This document shows positions 52,521 to 61,062 of a stretch of 64,000 bases of DNA, one piece after another (the first letter of the stretch is position 1; the number at the start of each line of letters is the position of its first letter). The DNA comes from Anaerolineae bacterium. GTDB lineage: Bacteria; Chloroflexota; Anaerolineae; Aggregatilineales; Aggregatilineaceae. The translations under genes and the position numbers were made by a program. Location of the stretch: contig JAFGHR010000059.1 of assembly GCA_016930015.1 (NCBI GenBank), positions 1 through 64,000 of the forward strand, in the 5' to 3' direction. The notes under the pieces are model-generated. The model was not told the origin of the DNA, searched no databases, and was given only the letters and a program-made list of their open reading frames with translations.

Positions 52521-52570
52521 AACCCGTTCAGGCTTGAACGAACCCGTTCAGGCTTGAACGAACCCGTTCA
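52521..52570. repeat. Tandem 20-bp palindromic repeat
   Basis: AACCCGTTCAGGCTTGAACG repeated twice in full and once for 10 bases. Each full copy contains the hairpin CGTTCA-GGCT-TGAACG. It starts five bases after the VWA stop and leads into the terminator. Confidence 0.7.
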
Positions 52571-52573
52571 AGA

Positions 52574-52599
52574 GGGGCAGCGCGCACTGTCCCTTTTTT
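52574..52599 (+). terminator. Terminator after the VWA gene
   Basis: GGGGCAG, six-base loop, CTGTCCC (one G-U pair) then TTTTTT. Confidence 0.75.
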
Positions 52600-52613
52600 G
52601 TCATGCTGCCCGG

Positions 52614-53084
52614 TTATTCCGCCTGTTCGTTCTGTTCGTCCACAAAATTCGCGGCCAGCGCGTTAACGTCGCGGTAGGCGTCATTCATCAGTTGGCCGTG
52701 TATGGCCGCGTTGTCGATATCTTTTACGCCGGTGAACAACAGCACGATCAACGTTTCGCTGAGCACCTCGGATATGCCATCCGCGATTTCGACGCCCAGC
52801 GCACACCGTGGAAAATCGGCTTTGCCGCGCGCCAGCCAATCCACGTACAGGTCGTTGGCGTCATTCAGAACACCGTCATAATTGCCGGTCCGGTTGAGCC
52901 TGGTGACGTCCGCGCGAATGTCTTTAAGCGGCACAAGGTACAGGAAGATGCCGAGCGCGATCTGATCGTTGTCTGCCTGTTCACAGGGCGGAATAGCGCG
53001 GTTGTCACCGGGTGACTGGGCGGCGGCGGGCGCATAGGCTGCCAGCAGCATAACGATCAGGGCGCACACGATCACTTTATGCAT
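52614..53084 (-). CDS. Unknown secreted protein
   Basis: Protein of 156 residues with a signal peptide (cleavage near AAAQS) and a mostly helical mature part containing two Cys. No family is recognised. It is convergent with the VWA gene. Confidence 0.55.
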   Translation of the reverse strand: MHKVIVCALIVMLLAAYAPAAAQSPGDNRAIPPCEQADNDQIALGIFLYLVPLKDIRADVTRLNRTGNYDGVLNDANDLYVDWLARGKADFPRCALGVEIADGISEVLSETLIVLLFTGVKDIDNAAIHGQLMNDAYRDVNALAANFVDEQNEQAE

Positions 53085-53178
53085 GGTCGGTTTCCTTTTT
53101 ATGATACGCTAGACAGCAGTACTATGGGACGGGTTAACATGGCCCGTCTGCCTGTCATTTTATCCGAAATGAGGTGGT

Positions 53179-53814
53179 ATGTCTGGCTCGTCCCTGTCTG
53201 ACTCAACACCAACTGGCACCCACGCCCTGATTTTGGCGCTGGCAAACGTCGGATTGATCCAGTTTGGCCGGTATGTGCAGCCCGATCACACAGTGTGGCC
53301 GGTTGCCGTAAATTTGCGCTGGCTGCCATCATATCCTGACCTGCTGCGCACGGTCGCGGGGGCATTGGAGCCGCTGCTGCTGAGTACCGATGCCGACCGC
53401 GTGCTGACCACGGCGGACGCGATCCCGCTGGGTGTGGCGCTGAGCTTGCGCACCGGGCGGCCTATGGTCTATCCCTACGGTGATGTCCGTGATTACACGG
53501 CGGCGTATGTCATCGAAGGGGCGTATGATGTCGGGCATCCAACCGTGCTGCTGTCGGATGTGCTGATCGATGCGGCGCAGGCTAAGGCGATTACGGCTCT
53601 GGCCCGGCGCGTTGGGTTGGATATTCACAGCGTGCTGGCGGTGATCGATCTGGGGTTGGGGGCCGATCGGGCGCTGCGCGCAAGCGGGTACGCGGTATCC
53701 AGCGTGCTGGCGCTGCGTGACGCTCTGCCGGTGCTGCACGCGCACGACCTGCTGACATCTTCCATGCAGACAGCGGCAGAGGTCTGGTTAGACGGGTATG
53801 GTGAAAACGATTGA
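53179..53814 (+). CDS. Orotate-phosphoribosyltransferase-like protein with altered PRPP loop
   Basis: Protein of 211 residues with the type-I phosphoribosyltransferase layout: an N-terminal part like PyrE (ALILALANVGLIQFG), VLTTADAIPLGVALSLRTGRPMVYPYG, and VLLSDVLIDAAQAKAI in the place of the PRPP motif. That motif usually reads VEDVITTGG; here the acidic pair is partly lost and TTGG is replaced by DAAQ. Catalysis is therefore doubtful and it may bind a nucleotide or act as a regulator. No pyrimidine genes are adjacent. Confidence 0.7.
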   Translation: MSGSSLSDSTPTGTHALILALANVGLIQFGRYVQPDHTVWPVAVNLRWLPSYPDLLRTVAGALEPLLLSTDADRVLTTADAIPLGVALSLRTGRPMVYPYGDVRDYTAAYVIEGAYDVGHPTVLLSDVLIDAAQAKAITALARRVGLDIHSVLAVIDLGLGADRALRASGYAVSSVLALRDALPVLHAHDLLTSSMQTAAEVWLDGYGEND

Positions 53815-53834
53815 GTTATGCCGGTTGGAACCTG

Positions 53835-55100
53835 CTAATCGAAGCCGGGAACCGGTGTGATCTGTGCGGCAGCGCGTTGTTCGTAAGGCCGGACGCGCAG
53901 CGTTATGACAAAGCCGAGAAGGCCCAGACCCATAGCGACGATGGCCGTGACCACGAACAACTGGCTGAAGTCGTTCCCGTCGATTAATCCAGAAAAAACC
54001 TGGGCGTAGGTGCCAACACCGCCGTCAAAACTGGTGTACGCAATCGCCGCCGCAGACCCGCGCAGAGCCGGTGACACGACATCCTGAGACAGCGCGTCGG
54101 CCATGCCGCGCGTGATACCCCAACCCGCCGATATCGCCACAATCGCCAGATAGGCGCTGGCCGTATTGTTGGCCCGGCTGAGTGTGTAAATGCCGATCGC
54201 AGCCAGGATCAAGCCCGGAATGATGATCGGCTGGCGTCCGATGCGGTCGGAAAGCTGCCCGGCCAGGGGTTCGATGATGGTGTCGGTCAGCGCCCAGATG
54301 CTTAAGCCCATCCCCAGCGCGATCGAAGACAGCAGCTTCGGCGCATCCTCATATAGATCGTTACGTTCGGCCAGCAGCGGGTAAAACGTGTACATGAGGG
54401 TCAGGATCGAGGCCATACCGAGCATGATCATGCTGGTGGCCCAAGTGCCGCGCTCAGCAAGCGTGGCCTTAAGATCACGACCGATGTGTTGCCCGGTTGG
54501 GGCGGTGGGGGGATCGGCTGGCAGCATCAGCGTGACGACAAAAGCGATAACCAGCAGGATACCGTTGAGCACAAACACGGCGTGGAAGCCGAGCGCATTT
54601 TTGATCCCTTCGCCCAGCAGCGGGCTGAATATCGTGGCGAATGAAAAGGCCGCGTTATAGATACCCATGGCTTCACCCCGGCGCGGTGCCGGGGCGAGGT
54701 CGGTGGATAGTGCTTTTCCGGCTGTCGTAAAAATGCCGAGGCCAAGCCCGATCAATAGACGCGAGAGCAGGAACAGGAGGAGCGTTTGGCTGAAGATAAG
54801 CATGGCGCCGGACACAACGCCCAGCACGGCACCGATCACCAGCAGGCGCCGCCGCCCGTACCGGTCTGACAGGACACCAGACGGAATCCGGGTGAAAACG
54901 GCAGCGAGCGCAACCGCCAGGGTAGACGTACCCACCCACCGTTCGGCCTGGTTGAGTTCGTCGGTGATGTAAAGCGGGCCAATCGGGATCATGATCGTCA
55001 TGCCCATGGCGAACATCACGGTTGCCAGCAGGATGGTGTAAAACGAACGTGGCAGCCGGTTCTGTGCCGGGCGTGATTCTGGTGTGGATTGTGAGCGCAA
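53835..55100 (-). CDS. Major-facilitator-superfamily transporter
   Basis: Protein of 421 residues with 12 membrane helices. The MFS motif between helices 2 and 3 is seen as GVLSDRYGRRRLLVIG, and a similar loop occurs later (GQLSDRIGRQPIII). It resembles drug-efflux-type members, but the substrate is unknown. It is convergent with the OPRT-like gene (20 bases apart) and lies downstream of the GNAT gene. Confidence 0.88.
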   Translation of the reverse strand: MRSQSTPESRPAQNRLPRSFYTILLATVMFAMGMTIMIPIGPLYITDELNQAERWVGTSTLAVALAAVFTRIPSGVLSDRYGRRRLLVIGAVLGVVSGAMLIFSQTLLLFLLSRLLIGLGLGIFTTAGKALSTDLAPAPRRGEAMGIYNAAFSFATIFSPLLGEGIKNALGFHAVFVLNGILLVIAFVVTLMLPADPPTAPTGQHIGRDLKATLAERGTWATSMIMLGMASILTLMYTFYPLLAERNDLYEDAPKLLSSIALGMGLSIWALTDTIIEPLAGQLSDRIGRQPIIIPGLILAAIGIYTLSRANNTASAYLAIVAISAGWGITRGMADALSQDVVSPALRGSAAAIAYTSFDGGVGTYAQVFSGLIDGNDFSQLFVVTAIVAMGLGLLGFVITLRVRPYEQRAAAQITPVPGFD

Positions 55101-55150
55101 AGGTCCCTCACTGTTTGTGTAGTGGCGCGAACGGGTGATTGATATCGGTG

Positions 55151-55735
55151 TTACGAGTGCGCTTCGGCGGTATATTGGCGCAGTTCGTAGGCGGCTTTAG
55201 TCAGCAGCATGGTTTGGAATTCGCCATTGGCCCACACGTGTTCGACCACAAAACCGACTTTTTTTGCCATGTGAATCGCGCCGGAATTGTCACGGCGTGT
55301 GTCCAGACGCACCGCGTTACACTCGCTGCTGGCGAACAGCACTTTGGCGTAACTCTCGACTGCTTCGCTGCCATAACCTCGTCCCCATAGGGTGGTTTCG
55401 CCGATCGCCAGGGCGATATCCACGCAGCCGGGGCGGTCATCACAGGCAATGTAAAACTCACCGATCGGTTTTTCTTTTGGCTCGCGCAAGCAGATCACAA
55501 AATGGGTGGCATAAGCCTGTCCATCTACATAACGCCGCAGCCAGTCTTCCATGTCGCTGTCGTCGTACTGCATCCCGTCCGGGTTGCCGTCAGGCGCCAT
55601 GACGGCGGGGTCGTTCCACCATTTTTGCAAGCAGGATGCATCTTTTCGTTTTGTCGGACGGATGATCAAACGGTCACTGACTACGTGCTGTGGAAGTGGA
55701 GGGAGATCGTTTGGTACTTGGTTAGTCATCATCAT
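55151..55735 (-). CDS. GNAT N-acetyltransferase
   Basis: Protein of about 193-194 residues of the RimJ/RimL-like type: [40 protein letters not shown] with the acetyl-CoA loop, and [20 protein letters not shown]. Acts on amino groups of proteins or small molecules. Three Met codons in a row make the exact start uncertain; the first overlaps the lepA stop by 14 bases, implying coupling. Confidence 0.88.
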   Translation of the reverse strand: MMMTNQVPNDLPPLPQHVVSDRLIIRPTKRKDASCLQKWWNDPAVMAPDGNPDGMQYDDSDMEDWLRRYVDGQAYATHFVICLREPKEKPIGEFYIACDDRPGCVDIALAIGETTLWGRGYGSEAVESYAKVLFASSECNAVRLDTRRDNSGAIHMAKKVGFVVEHVWANGEFQTMLLTKAAYELRQYTAEAHS

Positions 55736-57527
55736 CCAACCTTAATACTGCCATAAAGGCCTCCTGCGGCACTTCGACATTGCCGATCATCTTGAGCCGT
55801 TTTTTACCTTTTTTTTGTTTTTCCAGGAGCTTTTTCTTCCGCGTGACATCGCCGCCGTAACATTTAGCGAGCACGTCTTTGCGCAGCGCCTTGACGTTGG
55901 CACGGCTGATCACGTGTTTGCCAACGGCGGCCTGAATCGGGACTTCATAGAGCTGGCGTGGAATGAGACGTTTGAGCCTGGAGACGAGCCGCTGGCCCTT
56001 GTGATAGGCGTCGTCTTCGTGAACGATCATGGCCAGGGCGTCAACCGGCTGTTTGTTGACCAGCACATCGAGCTTGACCAGTCTATCGACCTGGAAGCCG
56101 TCAAAGTGGTAGTCCAGGCTGGCATAACCGCGTGTGCCGGACTTGAGCCGGTCGTAAAAATCGACAATGAGTTCGGCCAGGGGAATCGTGTATTTGAGTT
56201 GAACGCGCTTGCTGTCCAGGTATTCCATGCTGAAGTATACGCCGCGTTTTTTGGTCACCAGGTCCATGATCGGGCCGATGAATTCTTCGGGCGTGAAGAT
56301 TTCGATGGCCATCCACGGCTCGCGGATTTCATCAACGACGCTGGGATCGGGCAGTTCGGCGGGACTGTGAATCGTCAGGATGTCGCCGCTGCGTAACACG
56401 ACCTGGTATTCTACGCTGGGCGCTGTCGCCAGGATGTCGAGATCGTATTCACGTTCCAGGCGTTCTTGTATGATCTCCATGTGGAACAGGCCGAGAAAGC
56501 CTACTCGAAAACCAAAGTTGAGGGCCTGGGAGGTTTCGGGTTCATACACCAGCGCGGCGTCATTAAGCTGTAGTTTTTCGAGCGCGTCGCGGAGATCGAT
56601 GTAAGCATCGTTGTCGGTGGGGTAGAACCCGGCAAAGACCATCGGTTTGGCCTGTTTGTAGCCGGGGAGTGCATGCGCTGCGCCATCAACACCAAGCGTA
56701 ATGGTATCACCGACGCGGCACTCACGCACGGTTTTTAAGCCGGTGGCGACATAACCTACTTCGCCCGCGTTGAGCCGGTCTACCGGGGTCATGTGCGGGT
56801 TAAAGATACCGATCTCAACCGGGGTGGTTACAACATTAGATGCTATCAGGCGCAGGGTGTCAGTTTTGGTGATCACGCCCTCCATGACACGCACATAGGC
56901 GATCACACCTTTGTACGAATCGTAGTGACTGTCAAAGATCAAAGCACGCGCCGGGGTATCCGATGCGCCTTTGGGCGGGGGGATTTTTTCGACAATGGCT
57001 TCAAGAATTTGGGCCACACCTTCGCCCGTTTTGGCGCTTACCTGGATCACGTCGGCAGCGTCAATGCCGATCAGGTCTTCGATCTCCTGGGCGATTTCAT
57101 CCGGACGTGCCGCCGGGAGGTCGATTTTGTTCACGACGGCGATGATCTCCAGGTCTTGTTCAAGCGCCATATACAGGTTGGCGAGTGTTTGGGCTTCGAT
57201 GCCCTGCGTACTGTCCACGACCAGGATCGCGCCTTCACACGCCTGGAGCGCCCGGCTAACTTCGTATGAAAAATCGACATGGCCGGGGGTGTCGATCAGG
57301 TTCATTTCATAGGTCTGGCCGTCGTTGGCCTGGTAGCTCATACGCACGGCAGAGGCTTTGATCGTGACGCCGCGCTCGCGTTCCAGCTCCATATCGTCCA
57401 GCACCTGTTCTTGCATGTCGCGCTCACTGATCGTGCCGGTGATTTGAAGCAGGCGATCGGCAAGGGTACTTTTTCCGTGATCGATGTGGGCAATGATGGA
57501 GAAATTACGGATACTCGTTGTGTCCAT
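55722..57527 (-). CDS. lepA: Elongation factor 4
   Basis: Protein of 601 residues, the normal length. GTPase motifs [26 protein letters not shown] and NKIDLP are intact; the C-terminal LepA domain has [38 protein letters not shown]. It back-translocates or remodels stalled ribosomes. Divergent from ftsY. Confidence 0.96.
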   Translation of the reverse strand: MDTTSIRNFSIIAHIDHGKSTLADRLLQITGTISERDMQEQVLDDMELERERGVTIKASAVRMSYQANDGQTYEMNLIDTPGHVDFSYEVSRALQACEGAILVVDSTQGIEAQTLANLYMALEQDLEIIAVVNKIDLPAARPDEIAQEIEDLIGIDAADVIQVSAKTGEGVAQILEAIVEKIPPPKGASDTPARALIFDSHYDSYKGVIAYVRVMEGVITKTDTLRLIASNVVTTPVEIGIFNPHMTPVDRLNAGEVGYVATGLKTVRECRVGDTITLGVDGAAHALPGYKQAKPMVFAGFYPTDNDAYIDLRDALEKLQLNDAALVYEPETSQALNFGFRVGFLGLFHMEIIQERLEREYDLDILATAPSVEYQVVLRSGDILTIHSPAELPDPSVVDEIREPWMAIEIFTPEEFIGPIMDLVTKKRGVYFSMEYLDSKRVQLKYTIPLAELIVDFYDRLKSGTRGYASLDYHFDGFQVDRLVKLDVLVNKQPVDALAMIVHEDDAYHKGQRLVSRLKRLIPRQLYEVPIQAAVGKHVISRANVKALRKDVLAKCYGGDVTRKKKLLEKQKKGKKRLKMIGNVEVPQEAFMAVLRLDDDD

Positions 57528-57661
57528 GTAGTAGGTTGCCTAGTTGGGGTCGCCGTCAGGCAAAATACACCGGCCAGGTAGGTGTACTGACGACGACCTG
57601 GAAATTCGGAACAGGGTTCAATCATTATCTAGTATAGCCCGATCAGGGCTGGTTGAATAGG

Positions 57662-57690
57662 TTGCAGGGCCGGATACGACACACTATACT
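57662..57690 (+). promoter_or_regulatory. Promoter of ftsY-prfB
   Basis: TTGCAG, 17-base spacer, TATACT, about 67 bases before the GTG start of ftsY. Confidence 0.6.
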
Positions 57691-57756
57691 CTTCCACTGC
57701 ACTTTTGCACAGACATGTTTCGACCGTGCGTAGATCACAGACGAGGTAAATGCAGC

Positions 57757-58668
57757 GTGGCTTCACTGCGAAAAGGCTTGAGCCGGACGCGCCAGTCCTT
57801 TTTTGGGCGGATCGCCCAGGCGTTGGGCGCAACAGAGATAAATGACGATACCTGGGATGATGTTGAGGAACTGCTGATTCAGGCTGATGTTGGTGTGCCG
57901 ACCACGATGCAGTTGATCGGCCAGATGCAGGGCCGTGTACGCCGTGAAGGAATCACCCGTTCGGATCAACTGATCGAGGCGCTCAAGGACGAACTGCGCG
58001 GTTTACTCAAGGCGCCGACGCCGCTTAATTTGAGTGGCCGTGTTCTGTCGGTGGTGCTGGTGGCAGGTGTAAACGGGTCGGGCAAAACGACATCTATCGG
58101 TAAGATGGCGTACCGGATGAAGCTCAATAACCGTAGGGTGATGATAGCAGCGGGTGATACGTTCCGCGCGGCAGCTATTGACCAACTCAAATTGTGGGGT
58201 GAGCGAGCGGACGTGCCGGTGATCGCCGGTATGCCCAACAGCGATCCCGCGGCGGTGGTGTACGATGCGGTCAGCGCGGCCCACGCTCGCAAAATGGAAG
58301 TGCTGATCGTGGATACCGCCGGGCGGCTGCACAGCAACTTTAACCTGATGGCCGAACTGGTCAAGGTGCGCGATGTGCTGCGTAAAGTGGTGCCGGATGC
58401 GCCGCATGAAACGCTGCTGGTGCTGGACGGTACCACGGGGCAGAACGCGCTCACCCAGGCGAAAAAGTTCCAGGAAGCGATCGATATCACCGGCGTAGTA
58501 GTGACCAAACTCGACAGCACGGCTAAGGGCGGCATGTTGTTCGCCATCCAGCAGGAACTTGACCTGCCGATTCACTACATCGGTATCGGCGAATCCATTT
58601 ACGATCTGGTATTCTTTAATCCAGCGACGTTTGTTGATAGTTTGTTCGAGAATGGAAACGAGGAGTAA
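57757..58668 (+). CDS. ftsY: Signal recognition particle receptor
   Basis: Protein of about 303 residues of the SRP GTPase family. G1 GVNGSGKTTSIGKMA, the I-box TFRAAAIDQLK, DTAGRLHSN, TKLDSTAKGG and GIGESIYDLVFFNP are all present. It lacks the long acidic N-terminus of E. coli FtsY, as is usual in many phyla. It docks nascent-chain complexes at the membrane. I prefer the GTG at 57757 (GAGGT upstream) to the ATG at 57715. prfB follows seven bases after its stop. Confidence 0.94.
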   Translation: MASLRKGLSRTRQSFFGRIAQALGATEINDDTWDDVEELLIQADVGVPTTMQLIGQMQGRVRREGITRSDQLIEALKDELRGLLKAPTPLNLSGRVLSVVLVAGVNGSGKTTSIGKMAYRMKLNNRRVMIAAGDTFRAAAIDQLKLWGERADVPVIAGMPNSDPAAVVYDAVSAAHARKMEVLIVDTAGRLHSNFNLMAELVKVRDVLRKVVPDAPHETLLVLDGTTGQNALTQAKKFQEAIDITGVVVTKLDSTAKGGMLFAIQQELDLPIHYIGIGESIYDLVFFNPATFVDSLFENGNEE

Positions 58669-58674
58669 GGACCA

Positions 58675-59767
58675 TTGGAAGACCTGATGAGTCGACTTAA
58701 CGAGACGCGCCAAACGGTTGAGCAGTTAATGGTGCGTCTTTGACATTGCCAGACAGGAATCTGAAGCTCACACTCTAGAAGAAGAATCCGCGCAGCCCGA
58801 TTTTTGGGATGATCCCCAACACGCACAGCGTACCATGCGCCGGTTATCGCGCCTGAAAAACAATATCGAAGCCTGGAACGGTGCTTACCAGCAGATAGTC
58901 GATGCTATTGAACTGGCCGAACTTGGCGATCCCGATATGGACGCTGAACTTGCCGCCGAAGCCGACACCATCACGCACACTGTTGACCGGCTGGCGTTCC
59001 GCGCCAAGCTGAGCGGGAAATTTGACGCCGAAGATGTTTACCTGGCGATTCATGCAGGCGCAGGCGGCACCGATGCCCAGGACTGGGCGCAAATGCTGCT
59101 GCGCATGTATTTACGCTGGGCTGAACGGCGCGGTTTTAAGACCGAGATCGTAGACCAGATGGCGGGTGACGAGGCCGGGATCAAAAGCGCGACGGTTGCC
59201 ATTCAGGGTGATTATGTGTACGGCTTTGCCAAGTCGGAACGCGGCGTACACCGGTTAGTTCGCCTCAGTCCGTTTGATTCGGCGAGCCGCCGCCATACGT
59301 CATTTGCGCTGGTCGAAGTGTGGCCGGACGTGCAGGTTGATATCGACCTGGTCATCGATGAAAAAGACTTGCAGATCGACACCTTCCGGAGCAGTGGGGC
59401 AGGGGGGCAGAACGTCCAGAAGAACGAAACCGCCATCCGCATCACCCACCTGCCGACCGGGCTTGTCGTGAGCTGCCAGAACGAGCGCAGCCAGACACAA
59501 AACAAAGACCGCGCGATGCAGGTGCTCAAGATACGCTTGCTTGACCTCGAACACCAGAAGCAAGAAGAGGAGTTTGCCGAACTGAAGGGCGAACACGTCA
59601 GCGCGGGGTGGGGCAACGCGATCCGGTCTTACGTGCTGCATCCCTACAAAATCGTCAAGGATACACGCACGGCGCACGAGTCCGGTAATCCGCAAGCCGT
59701 GCTTGACGGTGACCTTGACGGTTTCATGGAAGCGTACCTTGATGCGACGGTCGGGGATAAAACGTAA
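58675..59767 (+). CDS. prfB: Peptide chain release factor 2, with programmed +1 frameshift
   Basis: RF2 of about 363 residues, read in two frames. The first 22 codons run from a TTG at 58675 (AAGG upstream) to CTT-TGA-C at 58738-58744. Skipping one base there joins the listed ORF, 31 codons before its first Met, and adds the PDFWDD motif that every RF2 has. The later part holds SPF in RLSPFDSA, for stop-codon reading, and GGQ in SGAGGQNVQ, for peptide release. GGTG three bases before the slip site may act as the internal Shine-Dalgarno. The listed ORF at 58835 is therefore truncated at its N-terminus. The gene follows ftsY. Confidence 0.95.
58738..58744 (+). promoter_or_regulatory. RF2 autoregulatory frameshift site
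   Basis: CTTTGAC, identical to the E. coli slip site. GGTG stands three bases before it. When RF2 is scarce, the UGA is read slowly and ribosomes slip to +1, restoring RF2. Confidence 0.92.
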
Positions 59768-59796
59768 CACACGATCGTCACGACCGTTCATGATTC

Positions 59797-59839
59797 ATTC
59801 CCTCTCTCGCGGTATCTGCCAGGGAGGGAATTGTTTTTT
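59797..59839 (+). terminator. Terminator after prfB
   Basis: ATTCCCTC and GAGGGAAT enclosing a 19-base loop, then TGTTTTTT. Confidence 0.65.
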
Positions 59840-59851
59840 GCAGCAGCCGGG

Positions 59852-59880
59852 TTGCATTTTCTATGATACAGGGTTATATA
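59852..59880 (+). promoter_or_regulatory. Candidate promoter of the zinc-ribbon/GRAM-like gene
   Basis: TTGCAT, 17 bases, TATATA. A second TATAAT stands at 59900-59905 without a good -35. Either could serve the gene starting at 59930. Confidence 0.4.
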
Positions 59881-59929
59881 CGCCACAAAGGGTAAACACT
59901 ATAATGTTGTTTCAGAAGGAGAGCATTAC

Positions 59930-60970
59930 ATGAGCGACAACGGGCCAACCCTGGATGAAAAAATCAATGGTTTACGCGGTGATTATGAACGTTTACAAAA
60001 CGACATCGGCATGAAAGATGTCACGCAGCAGTTGGGCGACGTGTCTACGGATATCACCGGGCTGCCGGGTGCGATCGCGTCGATGCGCGAGCGCGGGTAT
60101 GCGTTTGCCGGTTACCTGGAGCGCCAGGCCGAATCGCTCGCTGAGCAGTGGGATGACGTTCAGCGGCAGGTGCGCCAGTCCGTAGATCGTGAGATCGATC
60201 GCATGCAGGAGCGGTTCGAGGAAGTGCGCGACCAGTGGCACCGGCTCAACGATCAGAGCACCGACACCGGGCGCGAGCGTTATTATGAACGGGCGCGGCG
60301 TGTGATCGATGAAGTCAAGGAGATACTCGGTGATGCGCGTGGACGGATCGAAGGGCTGTACGGTGGTGTGCCGGAAGCGGTTTACGATGCCAAGCGCCAG
60401 ATTCAAACGATCCTGGGTTATCTCGAACTGGTGGACGAAGCGACCGTTGACTGGGACCCGACTGAAGCGATCTTTGTGGCGGTTGAAGCCGAGTGGGTGA
60501 AAACCGGTAAAGACAAAAAAGACCCGGACGGCATTCTGTACCTGACCGATCACCGGCTGATTTTTGAGCAAAAAGAAAAAGTGGGTGGACGGTTGGGCAT
60601 GGGCGGCGAAAAAGTCCAGGACGTGTTGTGGGAAACGCCGGTTGGCGCGATCACCGATATTCGCGCCGAACACAAGGGGATGTTGGGCGGTAAAGATATG
60701 CTCAACCTCAAATTAAGTTCGGGCGACTATGACGAGATGACATTTGAAGTCAAAGGCGGCGTTGATAGTAAGTGGTACGCCGAACAACTCAGCCACGCCG
60801 TTAGTGGTGACATCGAAAAAGAACGCGCGATCAGTGTCGATGAAGACCTCGCCCAGGCCGTCAGTGATGCGCCGACCGCGTGCCCGACCTGCGGCGCGCC
60901 CTTACCATCGCTCGTGCGGGGTATGACTGAGCTTCGCTGCGAATACTGCGGCACTGTTGTCCGGTTATAG
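59930..60970 (+). CDS. Coiled-coil / PH-GRAM-like / zinc-ribbon protein
   Basis: Protein of 346 residues. Residues about 10-160 are long helices, probably a coiled coil. Residues about 180-290 look like a PH/GRAM-type beta domain (GILYLTDHRLIFEQKEK, VGAITDIRAEHKGML). The C-terminal 40 residues contain CPTCGAP and CEYCGT, a zinc ribbon. Cytosolic. AAGGAG precedes the ATG. It stands directly before the CHAT-domain gene, a pairing that suggests related signalling, but no function is established. Confidence 0.65.
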   Translation: MSDNGPTLDEKINGLRGDYERLQNDIGMKDVTQQLGDVSTDITGLPGAIASMRERGYAFAGYLERQAESLAEQWDDVQRQVRQSVDREIDRMQERFEEVRDQWHRLNDQSTDTGRERYYERARRVIDEVKEILGDARGRIEGLYGGVPEAVYDAKRQIQTILGYLELVDEATVDWDPTEAIFVAVEAEWVKTGKDKKDPDGILYLTDHRLIFEQKEKVGGRLGMGGEKVQDVLWETPVGAITDIRAEHKGMLGGKDMLNLKLSSGDYDEMTFEVKGGVDSKWYAEQLSHAVSGDIEKERAISVDEDLAQAVSDAPTACPTCGAPLPSLVRGMTELRCEYCGTVVRL

Positions 60971-61062
60971 ATAGGTTGGGTCCAACGCCAGGGGACGAAT
61001 TGCGTTTTTGGCCGACGCTCGTACAATGAATTTGTTATGGTTGGTATCCGAAGGTGGGTCCC

